A DNA stretch of 64,000 nt from Sipunculus nudus (taxonomy: Eukaryota > Annelida > Sipuncula > Golfingiida > Sipunculidae), in contig CM049308.1 of the NCBI GenBank assembly GCA_026874595.1, forward strand, positions 46,691,327 through 46,755,326, written 5' to 3'. Positions within the stretch are counted from its first letter, which is position 1, and each line of letters starts with the position of its first letter. A model generated the notes under the pieces. The model had not been told where the DNA came from. It did not search any database and saw nothing but the letters and a program-made list of their open reading frames with translations. The position numbers and the translations under genes were made by a program. This document shows, piece after piece, positions 1-12,831 of this stretch.

Positions 1-423
1 GTATGTCCCTGCTTATTTTTCAGGAGGGATTTGATATATCAGCCAGAAATTCGGCATATATATACATCTTAGTTAGCTTTGTCGTATGCAAGACAGGTGT
101 CGCTGCCTTCAATAATTTTTGCAGTGTATGCTCCTGCTTATTTCTCAGGAGTGATTTGACATATCAGCCTGAAATTATACATGTCAATACATTTCGAATA
201 GTTTTGTTGTATTCAGGACCAACAATTGTTTCATGCATCTGTGCACATAGCTAAAGAGTTGTTTTAAGTATCTGCCTGAAATTTTGCATGTCCATACATC
301 TTCTCACACACACTGGTGGTGTCGCCTACAGTCATTTTTTTGTAGTGTGCACCCATGTCAGTATTTAAGCAGTGATGTTTGTGTAATTGGTGCATGTACT
401 CGGGTTCAAAATGTTCAGTGCTG

Positions 424-454
<31 letters not shown>

Positions 455-530
455 GTCACACATGTACATTAAAAGTAACGGTCAAGCATGGAAGCATTAT
501 ACATGATGTATATCCTATTGCACAGGTTTG
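1..530 (+). mobile_element. 3' tail of a GAAC-family element, truncated
   Basis: The sequence matches the tails at 8390-8680, 14280-14640, 23940-24300 and 58680-59033: repeated units with TTTCTCAGGAGGGATTTGATATATCAGCC, then GTGATGTTTGTGTAATTG, then CACAGGTTTGCATT. The normal terminal hairpin AGGCCTGTAGGCCTTGTT is missing; the sequence passes straight into the duplicated splice acceptor at 531. A TA dinucleotide run (430-454) lies where other copies read TTCATATAG or similar. The 5' part of this element lies outside the window. The reading frames here are not coding. Confidence 0.8.
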
Positions 531-590
531 CATTTGTTTCAGGGGACATATCTAAGAAGTCTTATTAATATAGATGGTGAATTGACCTAT
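531..590 (+). pseudogene. Decayed duplicate of the linker exon with its acceptor
   Basis: The segment repeats the acceptor and most of the exon at 621-674: both read TTTGTTTCAGGGGACATA and later ATATAGATGGTGAATTGACC. The upstream copy carries TATCTAA in place of TAG near its start, so the phase used by the real exon stops at once (GGA CAT ATC TAA). It also lacks the donor: after CCTAT it reads TATATATG instead of TCAGAACAGTAAGC. It therefore cannot be spliced in as a coding exon. Its left edge abuts a GAAC-family tail that stops at CACAGGTTTGCATT, before the normal AGGCCTGTAGGCC hairpin. The copy probably arose by local duplication, possibly linked to that element. Confidence 0.75.
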
Positions 591-620
591 TATATATGAA
601 TGTGTTTGGCTTTGTTTCAG

Positions 621-674
621 GGGACATAGAAGTAGTCTTATTGATATAGATGGTGAATTGACCTATTCAGAACA
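621..674 (+). CDS. MAP4K3: MAP4K3/5-like gene, linker exon (exon 1 of this window)
   Basis: A 54-nt internal exon follows a pyrimidine-rich acceptor (TTTGTTTCAG, 611-620) and precedes the donor GTAAGC at 675. Read in phase it gives one base, then 17 codons beginning GHRSSLIDIDGELTYSE, then the two bases CA. The split codon CA+T is completed as His by the next exon at 16799, giving ..SEHATLAVKPPPLPPK. As I recall human MAP4K3, it has RGHVAHLEDDE shortly before KHSTLKAKIPPPLPPK, which matches in order and spacing. This is the acidic, poorly conserved linker between kinase and CNH domains. On its own the exon is too short to call; the phase match and continuation with the next exons carry the call. 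A decayed copy of it lies just upstream. MAP4K3 and MAP4K5 orthology cannot be separated here; many invertebrates have one gene for both. Confidence 0.8.
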
Positions 675-976
675 GTAAGCATACAAATCCTTTGTGCTTT
701 ATTGTAATGTATGGTACATGAATGACTCTGGCTGTTGGTTCCAATGTAGTTCTTATGCTTTGTTTGATTTTATATATTAATAGTCCATTTTGTTTTATGT
801 CTATGTACCTAAACGACTATCATCACATAAAACAGGAGAACTCAACTAGAATCCGTAGAAAAAAAAATTGGAATTAATTATTGAGGTTAATAATTATTAA
901 ACTTAAGTAGTGAGAAAATTTAAGTTTATTCTGGTATGTATGATATAACATGCTGATAATTTCTGTAAAGACCTTT
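675..976. other. Intron sequence without recognisable features
   Basis: AT-rich DNA between the exon 1 donor and the next repeat. I see no match to the local repeat families and no open frame of note. Confidence 0.6.
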
Positions 977-1084
977 TTTTGTCCCCTGCTCTGTGGATGC
1001 GGGGGACATTGATTTGAGTTAGTCTGTCTGACTGTCCGTCTCTCTGTCTGTCTGTCTATCTCTCTGTCCGTCCATCAGGTTTTT
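977..1084 (+). mobile_element. Hairpin plus CTGT/CCGT tract, 5' end of another pearl-like element
   Basis: The arms GTCCCC and GGGGGAC (about 980-1007) can form a hairpin. About 20 bases later comes a CTGT/CCGT-type tract up to 1077. This hairpin-then-CCGT order matches the 5' ends of the other families here. The body appears to be replaced by the GAAC element that starts at 1085, and no matching 3' end was identified. Confidence 0.5.
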
Positions 1085-3007
1085 AGTGAACCTGTGAGCT
1101 TATTCGATGGTGAGGCGGCGTCCATCTTCTGTGGTCCGGTGTCCATCATCTGTTCATTAACCCATACTATCTTGAAAACAGCAAGAGTAAGCATCCCAAA
1201 TTTTTATGCCAAAAATTAGCCTTTAAAAAAACTATATTGGATTTTGCTTATTTTTTGGCTAACTGCATTTTCTTAGATTTTATAGGGAAAAAGCTAAAAT
1301 AGATTTAAAAATCTTCTTCTCCAAAACTGTTTAGTCAAATTGTCCAATATATTACAGAACTGATTCCTGGAACAATCTCTCTCAAGTTTGTTCGAATGGT
1401 TTAAGTTCAGTGATTTTATGCCGAGTTACAGGAAGTTGAACTTAGTCATCTGTCCAAAAAAGCATACTAAAATTACAGTCTCAGAAATGGCTGGAGCTAT
1501 CATCACCAAATTTTATGCCAATGTTGGTCACATGAGTCATATCTGAAATTGAGGTATTGGTGGCGCCACCTGCATCAGCCTTTTTTGTACGGGGGTCATC
1601 AGTGCCCGTATCATATTGACGGGTACAAAAAACTTCTTCTCTGAAACCATATGGCCAAATTGTTTAATATCGCACAGAAATGATCCCAGGGTAGTGCTTT
1701 CTGAAGTTTGTTCAAATGGTCTCAGTTCATTGACTTTTGGCTGAGTTATGGGAAGCTGAATTTAGTCATATGCCATAACAGCCCATTTTAGCTCAGTGGC
1801 TTCAAAGATCTTCTTCTCAAAAAACCACTGGGCCAAATTCTTAAATCTCACACATTAATTATCCGTAGATGTTGATAATTCAAGTTTGTTCAAATGGTTT
1901 TGGTTCAGTGATTTTTGGCTGAGTTATGGGAAGCTTAACTTAGCCATTTTGCTGTATTTTCCTATATGAGTTATGAACCTGCAAAACCTGTTTTTTGACT
2001 GATGCCACTGAGGCCAATTTGTTTAATATTTTATAAGAATAATCCCCTGAATAATTCTTATAATAATTGTCTTTTATGGTTCTAGAGAATGAATTTTGGC
2101 TGAATTATAAAGATTGAATTGAGTCATTTTACCATATATGTTAGCTGTGTGAAGCATATACATTTAGCCTGGCACCAGTTTATCAGCATCTGTTACATCA
2201 TGTCTCTAGACATTTAGATTTCAGGTTATCTATGGTTAATATTGACAAGAATGTTTTTAAAAGCTTATAAAAAATATAGATTTATGATTTTAGATATTCT
2301 TCATGCCAGGCAATGTTTACAATCACAGGTATACAGCTCTCTATGGGTATATAAAGACGGCTGTAGATGGATTATAAATAATTGGCATCCATACTCAACT
2401 TAATTCAAGATTTTGCCATCAGTGAGATGTATCTGTATTATAAATTTGCATTCAATATGCATCTATAGTAATTTTTAGCGAACCTGTGAGCTAATGCGAT
2501 GGTGTGGCATCGTCCGTCGTCTGTACATTAACCCATACTATTTTGAAAAAGACTGGAGCTAGCATCATGAAATTTAATGCAAAAAATTAGCCATCAGAAA
2601 ATCTCTGCATTTTCTTAGATTTTATAGAGAAAAAGCTAAAAAACCTATAAAAATCTTCTCCGACGAAACGGTCAAGCCAAATTGTTCAGTATTTCACAGA
2701 AATAATCTTGCATACCATCTCTCTCAAGTTTGTTCAAATGGTTTGCCTTTGATGAATTTAGTGGTGTAACACAAAGTTTAACAGCCATTTGGCCAAGTAT
2801 GCACACTGACATGGTAATCTCAGAAATGACAGAAGCTAGCATTACCAACTATTGTGCAAATGTTGGTCACATGACTCATATTTAGTTGCAGATTTTGTGG
2901 GGCCACCTACATTGACCTGTTTTCTATGGGCAAAAACCTCATAATTTTAGCCACTTTCAGCTTAAAATGTTTATGATGAAACTGTCAAGTAGAATCGTTC
3001 AATTTTT

Positions 3008-4491
3008 ATGCCCCCGCCACAAAGTGGCCGGGGCATATAGTATTACCCATGTCCGTCATTCCGTCCTTCTGTCATTCCGAAATCAAATAGTTGTACGGAC
3101 TTTTTTTCGCAATGCCTGCAGATATTGGCCTGATTTTAGGTGTGTGGGCAGATAATGACCAGTTACAGATCGAGTTCGCGTTTCCTCCCAGTTGACCTAC
3201 TTTTGACCGTTTTACGGCTCATAAATTTAGAAAATTTCATGAAAAATAGACATTTTCATGACAAATACACATGTACGGACTTTTTTTTGCAATGCCTGCA
3301 GATATTGGCCTGATTTTTGGTGTGTGGGCAGATAATGACCAGTTACAGATCAAGTTTGCGTTTTCGTCCCGGTTGACCCACTTTTGACTGTTTTACAGCT
3401 CCTTAACTCAGAAAATTTCATGAAAAATATAAATTTTCATGATAAATGTACATGTACAGCCCTTAGGCTGATGGGCTATTGTCATCACCAAAGCTGTCCG
3501 TCTGTCTGTCTGTATGTCTGTCCGAAGTCTGTCTGCCCTGCATCTGTTAACTTTCACCTTGTGAGCAGGATATCTCTAAAAGGATTCACTGTTGGAATTT
3601 TATTTCATTAGTGAAGATGTATATTATCAAAATCTCAGTCAAGTTGGAAGATGGGTGACCTTGACCCATTTTTCTACATTTTAGAGCTGATTATAGAAAA
3701 ACACTCAGAAGCTCATATCTCAGGAACCATTGTGTGGATTTTCACAAAACTTACTTACCGATGGTCAGTATGTGCTGCACAATTTTGGTGGTGCCACCTG
3801 CGATTTCTGATTTTTTAATCAATTTTTATCAGATTTTTCAATTTTGGCCTTGTGAGTGGGATATACCTAAAAGGATTCATCGTTAGAATTTTCTTTCATC
3901 AGTAAAGATGTATATCAACAAAATCTTGGTCAAGTGCAAAGATAGGTGACCTTGACCAATTTTTCTTTGTTTTAGAGCTGATTATACAAAAACACCGAGA
4001 AGCTTAAATCTCAGGAACCATTTGGTGGATTGTTATGAAACATGGTACATACCTCTCCAATTTAAATTTATAACTGATTATCAGCTTTTGCTAATATTCT
4101 AGTTTCGCAATGCAATGCTTACAGATACTGGCCTAATGTTAAGTCTGTGGGCGCATAATGACCACTTACAGATCAAGTTTGCGTTTCGTCCAAGTTGACC
4201 TTTTTTTGACCATATGACAGATCCTGAACATAGAAAATTTCATGAAAGACAGAAATTTTTATGAAAAATGCACATGTATGGACTTTTTTCCCAATGCCTG
4301 CAGATACTGGCCTGGTTTTTGGTGTGTGTTGCTTGATAATGACCCGTTACAGATCGAGTTTGCATTTTGCCCTTGTTGACCTACCTTTGACCATACGACA
4401 CCTCCTGAACTTAAAAAATTTTACAAAATTTAATAAATGTTTCTAATTTGCCCCAGGCAGGGGCATTTGTGTCGTTCCGACACATCTAGTT
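3008..4491 (+). mobile_element. ATGCCCC-family element, complete, nested in the GAAC element
   Basis: The 5' end is a hairpin with arms ATGCCCCCGCCAC (3008-3020) and GTGGCCGGGGCAT (3024-3036), loop AAA, one mismatch. It is followed by CCGTC/TTCTGTC repeats. Inside are diverged tandem modules (TTTTTCGCAATGCCTGCAGATA at about 3106, 3286 and 4280). Near the 3' end GGGGCAT (4460-4466) repeats the 5' arm, then comes a perfect hairpin TGTGTCG-TTC-CGACACA (4468-4484) and the end TCTAGTT. The uninterrupted site at about 22890 (CAGTTTTTCAAAAGAATT) shows insertion into a T-tract with no target duplication. Confidence 0.85.
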
Positions 4492-4612
4492 CAAAAGAAT
4501 TATCATAGGACATGGTTCTTTCAATCATATCAGAAAAGCTTAAGTTTGTCTTATGGCCATTATTATGTCTATTTCAAACTGAGGACTGCAAAACTGTTCC
4601 ACAAAATTATTG

Positions 4613-7506
4613 TATCCCCAGACAGTCGGGGGATACTATGTTTTCATACCGGTCCCGCCGCCGCCGCCGCATATAAATCTTGTTGGCGCGATAACTCAAA
4701 AAATATTTCACGGAACTTTACCAAACTTGGTATATGTATAGATAGGGGTAAGAGGACGACGCCTATTTAAAATGAGGTCATGACCTTTACTAGGAGAGTG
4801 TCCTTGACCTTGAATAGGTCCAATTTTGGGGAAAATCACACAAATTCTTTAATATCTCAAGAAATCTTGCATGGATTGATCCCAAAATCAAGTTGATGGA
4901 AGATCATGGATAGGGTTGTCATGTTCCAGAAACTGGTGGCGCCACCTATTATTCTTTACTTGTTTTCGTGCCGTTTAATACCCCCAAAATTGCCACCTTA
5001 CAGTACTGTGAGCATTATAAGTCAAAAACTAATGGACAGATTTCTTTTATATTATGCATATACATAGGTATGGGTTATGGGATGATGTTTATTTAAATTG
5101 GGGTCATGACCTTTCCTATGATAGTGGCCTTGACCTTGAATATTGCCATATATGGTGAAAATCACACACCTCCAATGATATCTCCAGTGTTGATAGCCAT
5201 ATGGATTTCAAACATGACCCATGTATGGCCCACCACTAAAGTAAGAACCCTATAGGTTCTAGGGTCATGAGGTCAAAGGTCAAGGTCACTGGACTGGAAT
5301 TTTAAAAGATACTGTGGATGCATTTTAAGCCAAACTTTCATCCCAGGTGTTCCATCTTGAATATATAGCTCACTTGCCAGTAGTAGATGATCCATATAAA
5401 TTTTGGGGTCACAAGGTCAAAGGTCAAGGCCACAGGAGCTATCTGTCCAAAATTAGTTTCTGGATGATAATTCCTGCTTTTATTGATGTATTGATTTCAA
5501 ATTTGACTTATATATGTCCCATTGAAAAAGCAAGGCTCCAATTGATTTTGGGGTCATGAGGTCAAAGGTCAAGGTCACAGGACACATCTTTAAAAAGATT
5601 GTGGATGCATTTTCAGCCAAACATTTCATCTCAGACCTTTCATCTTGCACATTTAAGTCATCTGCCAATATAGGAAGACCCCTATCAGTTTTGAGGTCAC
5701 AAGGTCAAAGGTGAAGGTCACAGGAGCCATCTGTCCAAAAATTAGTTCCTGGATGATAATTCCTGCTTTTATTGATGTATGGATTTCAATCGTGACTTGT
5801 ATATGTCCCATTGGAAAAGCAAGACCCAAATTGATTTTTGGTCATGAGGTCAAAGGTCAAGGTCACCAGACACATCTTTAAAAAGATTGTGGATGAATTT
5901 TCAGCCAAACATTTCATCTCAGATCTTTCATCTTGCACATATAGTTCACCTGCCAAAAAAGGAGGAAGACCCCTATCAGTTTCGAGGTCACAAGGTCAAA
6001 GGTGAAGGTCACAGGAGCCATCTGTCCAAAAATTAGTTTCTGGATGATGATTCCTTCTTTTATTGATGTATGGATTTCAGACTTGACTTGTATTTGACCC
6101 ATTGGAAAAGCAAGACCCGAATTAATTTCTGGGTCATGAGATCAAAGGTCAAGGTCACAGGAAACCTCTTTAAAAAGATTGTGGATGCATTTTCAGCCAA
6201 ACATTTCATCTCAGATCTTTCATCTTGCACATATAGTTCACTTGCCAAGAGTAGGAGACCCCTATCAATTTTGAGGTCACAAGGTCAAAGGTGAAGGTCA
6301 CAGGAGCCATCTGTCCAAAAATTAGTTTCTGGATGATAATTCCTGCTTTTATTGATGTATGGATTTCAAACTTGACTTGTATATGTCCCATTGGAAAAGC
6401 AAGACCCAAATTGATTTTGGGGTCATGAGGTCAAAGGTCAAGGTCACAGGACACATCTTTAAAAATATGTGGATGCATTTTCAGCCAAACATTTCATCTC
6501 AGATCTTTCATCTTGCACATATAGTTCACCTGCCAAGAGAGGAAGAACCCTATCAATTTGAGGTCACAAGGTCAAAGGTGAAGTCACAGGAGCCATCTGT
6601 CCAAAAATTAGTTTTTGGATGATAATTCCTGCTTTTATTGATGTATGGATTTCAAACTTGACTTGTATATGTCCCATTGGAAAAGCAAGACCAAAATTGA
6701 TTTTGGGGTCATGAGGTCAAAGGTCAAGGTCACAGGACACATCTTTAAAAAGATGTGGATGCATTTTCAGCCAAACATTTCATCTCAGATCTTTCATCTT
6801 GCACATATAGTTCACCTGCCAAAAGAGGAAGAACCCTAACAATTTTGAGGTCACAAGGTCAAAGGTGAAGGTCACAGGAGCCATCTGTCCAAAAATTAGT
6901 TTCTGAATGATAATTCCTTCTTTTATTGATGTATGGATTTCAAACTTGACTTGTATATGTCCCATTGGAAAAGCAAGACCAAAATTGATTTTGAGGTCAT
7001 GAGGTCAAGGTCAAGGTCACAGGACACATCTTTAAAAAGATGTGGATGCATTTTCAGCCAAACATTTCATCTCAGATCTTTCATCTTGCACATATAGTTC
7101 TCCTGCCAAGAGAGGAGGAACACTATCAATTTTGAGGTCACAAGGTCAAAGGTGAAGGTCACAGGAGCCATCTGTCCAAAAAAATTAGTTTCTGGATGAT
7201 AATTCCTGCTTTATTGATGTATAGATTTCAAACTTGACTTGCATATGTCCCATTGGAAAAGCAAGACCCAAATTGATTTTGGGGTCATGAGGTCAAAGGC
7301 CAAGGTCACAGGACACATCTTTAAAAAGATCAAGGTCACAGGACCAACATCTTCAACAAGATTGTGGATTGTTAGATGGAAGAAACAATAAATATGCCAA
7401 GTGTCAGTATATGCTGCTAAAAATGGGGGTCTATACTTAAAGGGGGGGGGGGGGCTACTATGTCTGGGGATACTCTGACACCTGCAGTGCCAAGAAATGT
7501 CTAGTT
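4613..7506 (+). mobile_element. CCCCAGACA-family element with 12-bp terminal inverted repeats
   Basis: TATCCCCAGACA (4613-4624) is exactly inverted as TGTCTGGGGATA (7461-7472). The 5' arm also folds locally with GGGGGATA (4628-4635). A GCC-rich tract follows (4655-4670), then modules containing GGTGGCGCCACC (4935-4946), then the tandem array at 5190-7335. The 3' end has a run of 13 G (7442-7454), the inverted repeat, an imperfect palindrome around CTGCAG, and TGTCTAGTT. Its flanks (ATTATT on the left, CTTAGGTGG on the right) match the GAAC-family sequence near 23050-23110. About 44 bp of that sequence is absent here, probably lost between AATTATT repeats. Confidence 0.8.
5190..7335 (+). repeat. 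~290-bp tandem array with AGGTCA direct repeats
   Basis: About seven units plus one diverged unit, marked by TATTGATGTATGGATTTCA at roughly 5480, 5770, 6062, 6350, 6637, 6922 and 7209 (spacing about 286-292). Each unit has two AGGTCA clusters. The perfect 13-mer AGGTCAAAGGTCA occurs at 5270, 5414, 5559, 5847, 6428 and 6714, most followed directly by AGGTCA. Other clusters read AGGTCACAAGGTCAAAGGTGA. Short open frames here repeat the same peptides (for example SKVKVTGH) on both strands but are interrupted at each unit, so I treat the array as non-coding. Confidence 0.9.
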
Positions 7507-7689
7507 CTTAGGTGGCCTTTGTTCAAGTTTACTTGAATGACTTTTGGCAGAATTATTGGACCTTTAACAATGAAAGGACTGCATCTTTTATTATTCTAGA
7601 TATTTTGATAAAAAGTTTATGAATATATCAGCTTGAAAAACAAAGCATTTTAGCCAAAGTCTTTCAGAATTTTTAAACTGATTGTGTCT

Positions 7690-8330
7690 GTATCTTTAAA
7701 TAGGTTGAGAAACTGCCAACTGTTTTAGATTTGGCAACAGATCAAGAGTTCATTCAGTGCAGCCATATATAGGTCAAGAGTTCAATCAGTGCAGCCAAGT
7801 ACAAGGCATGTGATCACCTCATGCGTGACATGTGAACACCTCATGGGCACCATGTGATCACCTCATGGGTGTCATGCCTCTCAGGGCTGCATGTGGAGCC
7901 AATCTGTGAGCTTATGCAATGGTGTAGGTACTGTTTCAGATATGGCAACAGGCCAAAGGTCAGTCTGGATCTATTTATAGCTTTGGCAGACTGGGAACTG
8001 TATCAGATTAGGCGACAGGTCAAGAGTTCATTCAGTGCAGCCAGGTATAGGTCAGGAGTTCACTCAGTGTAGTAGCTCCATTCTATTTTAAGCATTGGCA
8101 GACTGTCCACTGCATCAGATTTGGCACCAAAGTTCAGCCTGGATCTATTCATAGCTTTGGCAGACTGCCAACTGTGTCAGATATTATGCAACAGGTCAAG
8201 AGTTCACTCAGTGCAGCCTGGTGCAGGTCATGAGTTCACTCAGTGCAGTAGCCTGAGCCAGCAAATTTGTCATAGTTCACTCAGGGCAACTGCCTTTCTA
8301 GCCTAAACCTGGTCAGCCCCATTCATCAGA
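7690..8330 (+). repeat. TCAGTGCAGCC / TGATCACCTCATGG tandem block of the GAAC family
   Basis: Short degenerate repeats of GGTCAAGAGTTCACTCAGTGCAGCCAGG, TTTATAGCTTTGGCAGACTGCCAACTG and CATGTGATCACCTCATGGG. The same block occurs at 13715-14225, 23290-23900, 58305-58640 and 60880-61200, always between the GAAC body and its tail. Open frames in it are not conserved in phase between copies. Confidence 0.8.
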
Positions 8331-11300
8331 CTCAAGGTAATTTTGATGTATTGGCCTGATATTTTGACCTGTCTATGTGTCTTTGATGGCTTTCTCGTTC
8401 ACAAGACAGGTGTAACCACTACAATGACTTTTGCACAGTGTATGTGCCTGCTTATTTCTATAGAGGAATTTGATATATCAGCCTGAAATGGGGCATATTT
8501 ATACATATCGAATCGCTTTGTCATGTACAAGGTGGTGTCACCTACATTAATTTTTGCACAGTGTTTCCCTGCTTATTTCTCAGGAGGGGTTTGATATATC
8601 AGTCTGAAATTGGGCATATGTATATATTTCTGATAGCTTCGTTGTATACAAAACTGGTGGTGCGAGCTACAATCATTTTTAGCTCAGCTGACTATAAGTC
8701 ATCTGAGCTATTGTCATGGTCCTTTGTCTGTCGGCTGTCCGTAGGTCCGTCCATTAAACTGGCCAATTTGAAACCATTGGACTTATGAATCTGAAATTCG
8801 ACATACCTTTAGATGTCCCCAAAATCTCCTACCATACTGAAAATTGGGTCACTAGGACATCGTTTCTTCGAATTATTAAGGAAAACCTGGTTTTTCCATT
8901 TAAAACCCATTGTTACACTTCGAGACTGTCTAATATCAAAACCACAGACCTGATATTGACCATTTTTAATATAATATATTAATTTCCTCCATATATTTCC
9001 TATGTACATACCATAAAATTACTTCAATATTTTTTTTAATTCTTGAAGTAATAGGCTCAAACATAATGCACTTTGTAAAAATTCAGGAAATATATTTACC
9101 CCCTTAACTTGAGAATTGCTGAAGCTAGAGACTTTTTTTCAGGTATATAACTATATTTAATCAAGATTCAATTGTATACCCAAAATTAGATCTGAATTTT
9201 TCAATTTTTTTCAAGTTATTAGCATAAATATAAAATCAGTACATTAAATTTTGCCCAGATTTGACCATGGCACATTTTTTCCCTGTAACTGCTGTGGATT
9301 CAATTTTCACAGCATGTTATCATAAGCATTTTATCTCTAAACATCTGAAATTTGAAACCAGCTGGTAAAAAACTGTAGATTATATTCAAGTTTTCAAGCA
9401 CCATTTAAAGTATTTTTAGATCAAGCAAGTGTTAAGCAATTTGCAAGAGCTCAGCTCCCCAGCTTCCCAGGCCAGCTCTCAGCTCCCAAAATTTGGCATA
9501 CAGTTAGATGTCCCCCAAACCCCCTGACCATACCAAAAGTTTGGTCACTAGAACTTCATTCCTTTGAGATATTAAGAAAAAAATTAATTTTCAATTAAAA
9601 GCACATTGTTACACTTCAAGAATGCCTAATATCAAAACCACTGATCTGACTTTGATCATATAAAATATACATGTTCTTCTATTTATACTCTATGCACATG
9701 CCGGAAATGATGTGAGTTATGGGCCCGAAGATAATGCACTTTGTAAACAAGAAATATATTTACTCCCTTAACATGAAAATTGCTGAAGCTAGAGATTTTT
9801 TTTATTTGTCAGGGATATAAAATTATTTAATCAAAATTCAATTGTATACCCAAAATTAGTTTTGAATTTTTCGAATTTTATAAGTTATTAGTATAAATAT
9901 AAAATCAGTACCTTTAATTTTGCCTAAATTTGATCGTGGCATGTTTGTTTCCTGTAAGCACTGTTGATATATTTTTCATATCATGCAGAAATCAGGATTT
10001 CAGCTTGTTAGTTTCGAAAGTTGAAAGACTTTGTCCAAAAACAATAGGTTTTATTAAAGTTTTTATGAGACCATGTCAGACCCAGGCTCTACCCAGCCCC
10101 TCTTCAGTCACCAGTATGTCCTCTAGTTGACCTTTCAGGCCAATTATGCACACTTGATGCCAGGCATATACTTGCAGCTGGGCAGCTTATTGCTGGTCAC
10201 AGCTGATCCAGGTGTCAAACCCAGCTCATCTATTAGTTGTTTAGACCAAGAGCATAACAATAAACAATGAATAAATAAATTTTTAAAGGTCTATAATAAC
10301 AAATTAAAAACAACTTAAAAAATTATTCCATAGAACAGGAATCACCTTGCAGTTACTGATGTTTTATGAATTTTGTATGGATGGATTAAAATGTATTCCA
10401 AGTAACACCATTGAGTCACCTATGGTATTTTTCTTTTTAATTTTAATAATGAAAAAGAAATAATTAAACTATATTGTTCTATACTATTAGGGATTATTTG
10501 AAGGAAATTAATGATAGACAAAGGTGCAGTTGATAATAATAATCTAAATTTTCAGGTCTTTTCCAAGTGTTTCAGCTTGTTAATTTATATTTATTTCAAA
10601 TTAAAAAAAAAATGTCAAATTTTTAAATTTTACTTAGACAAGTAATGATTAAAGATGTCAATATGTTTCACTTATGACATTCAGACACATGGCTGTAACA
10701 GCTGTCACAAGACTATGTAAATAATCAAACTTTATGTTACTCGTTCCTATATTTCAGTTAATAAAATTAAACTTGCCCATCTCTGGTTTTCTCCTTGTAT
10801 AATTTATAGGGTGTTCTTATCCTGGGATTATTTTTTACACATATATAATGGTTTCATAGTTGAGATACTTCAATTTTTTTTCTGATACATTTTTTTAAAT
10901 AAAAAAATTTGAATATGATAAAAAATCAGGTCTTAGACAAGTTGTCCTTATGATTTCTGTAATGTTAATAATTGTCATAAGACTCTTGCTATGACTAGTG
11001 TGTAGATTGATGTGAAGGTAGTCCAAAGTGAATATTATAGTTTTATTTTTTAGCGAACCTGTGAGCTTATGCGATGGTGTGGCGTCGTCCGTCGTGCGTT
11101 GTGCGTGGTGTGTCGTCTGTACGTTAACCATAGCTATCTCAAAAACGGCAAAAGCTAGCATCACCAATTTTTTTGCAAATAACCAGTCATCTGAAAAACT
11201 CTATCAGATCTTGTTTATTTTTTTCTAACTGCATTTTCTTAGATTTTATAGGGAAAAAACTAAAAAAGTTTAAAAATCTTCTTCTCCGAAACTGTCCAGC

Positions 11301-12831
11301 CAAATTGTCCAATATTTCACAGAAATGATCCCTGAAACAATCTCTCTCAAATTTGTTGGAATGGTTCCAGTTTGGAGATTTTTTGCCGAGTTACAGGAGG
11401 TTGAACTTAGTCATCTGTCCAAAAAAGCAGACTAAAATTAAAATCTCAGAAACGGCTAGAGCTATCATCACCAAATTTTATACCAATGTTTGTCACATAT
11501 GTCATATCTGAAATTGAGGTATTGGTGGTGCCACCTACATTGATGTGTTTTTTACTAGCGAAAATGTAATTTTAAACTCTTCCAGCTTATACCCTGATTT
11601 ATGATGAAACTGTTCAGCTGATTGGTTTAAACTTTACAAGAATTATTCTATGGTAGGGTTCTGCCATTTCTAGTGAACCTGTGAGCTTATGCTATGGTGC
11701 GGCGGCGTCCGTCGTGTGTCGTGCGTTGTGCCTCATCCGTCGTCTGTACGTTAACCATAGCTATCTCAAAAACGACAGGAGCTAGCATCACCAAATTTTT
11801 CGCAAATATTCAGTCACCAAAAAAACTATGTCGGATTTTGTTTATTTTTTTCTAACTGCATTTTCTTAGATTTTATAGGGAAAAAGCTAAAAAAAACTTT
11901 AAAAATCTTCTTCTCTGAAACTGTCCAGCCAAATTGTTCAATATTTCACAGAAATGATCCCTGGAACAATCTTTCTCAAGTTTGTTCAAATGGTTCCAGT
12001 TCGGAGATTTTTGGCTGAGTTACAGGAGGTTGAAATTTGTTAACTGTGCAAAAAAGCATATTAAAATTAAAATCTCAGAAACGGCTGGAGCTGTCATCAC
12101 CAAATTTTATGCCAATGTTGGTCACATGAGTCATATCTGAAATTGAGGTATTGGTGGTGCCACCTGTATCGGCCTTTTTGTACGGGGGTCATCAGTGCCG
12201 GTATCACACTGACAGCTACAAATCACTTCTTCTCTGAAACGAAATGGCCAAATTTAATATCGCACAGAAATGATCCTAGGGTAGCGCTTTCTGAAGTTTG
12301 TTCAAATGGTCTCAGTTCAGTGACTTTTGGCTAAGTTATGGGAAGCTGAATTTAGTCATATGCCATAACAGCCCATTTTAGCTAAGTGGCTACAAAAATC
12401 TTCTCAACAAAAACCACTGGGCCAAATTCTTAAATCTCACACATTAATTATCCTTAGATGTTGATAATTCAAGTTTGTTCAAATGGTCTCAGTTCAGTGA
12501 CTTTTGGCTGATTTATGGGGAGCTGAATTTAGTCATATGCCATAACAGCCAATTTTAGCTAAGTGGCTACAAAAATCTTCTTCTCAACAACCACTGGGCC
12601 AAATTCTTAAATCTCACACATTAATTATCCTTAGATGTTGATAATTCAAGTTTGTTCAAATGGTTTTGATTCAATGATTTTTGGCTGAGTTATGGGAAGC
12701 TGAAATTTGCCATTTTGTTGTATTTTCCCATATGAGTTATAAACCTACAAAAAGTTTTTTATACTGGTGATGATACTGAGGCCAGTTTGTTATATATTTT
12801 GCAAGAATAATTCCCTGAATCATTCTTATCA

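Noticed and set aside
5914-6965. Repeated peptide frames in the AGGTCA array (both strands)
   Set aside because: The same peptide recurs because the DNA is tandemly repeated. Frames stop in each unit, unit length varies and is not held to multiples of three, and both strands show it equally.
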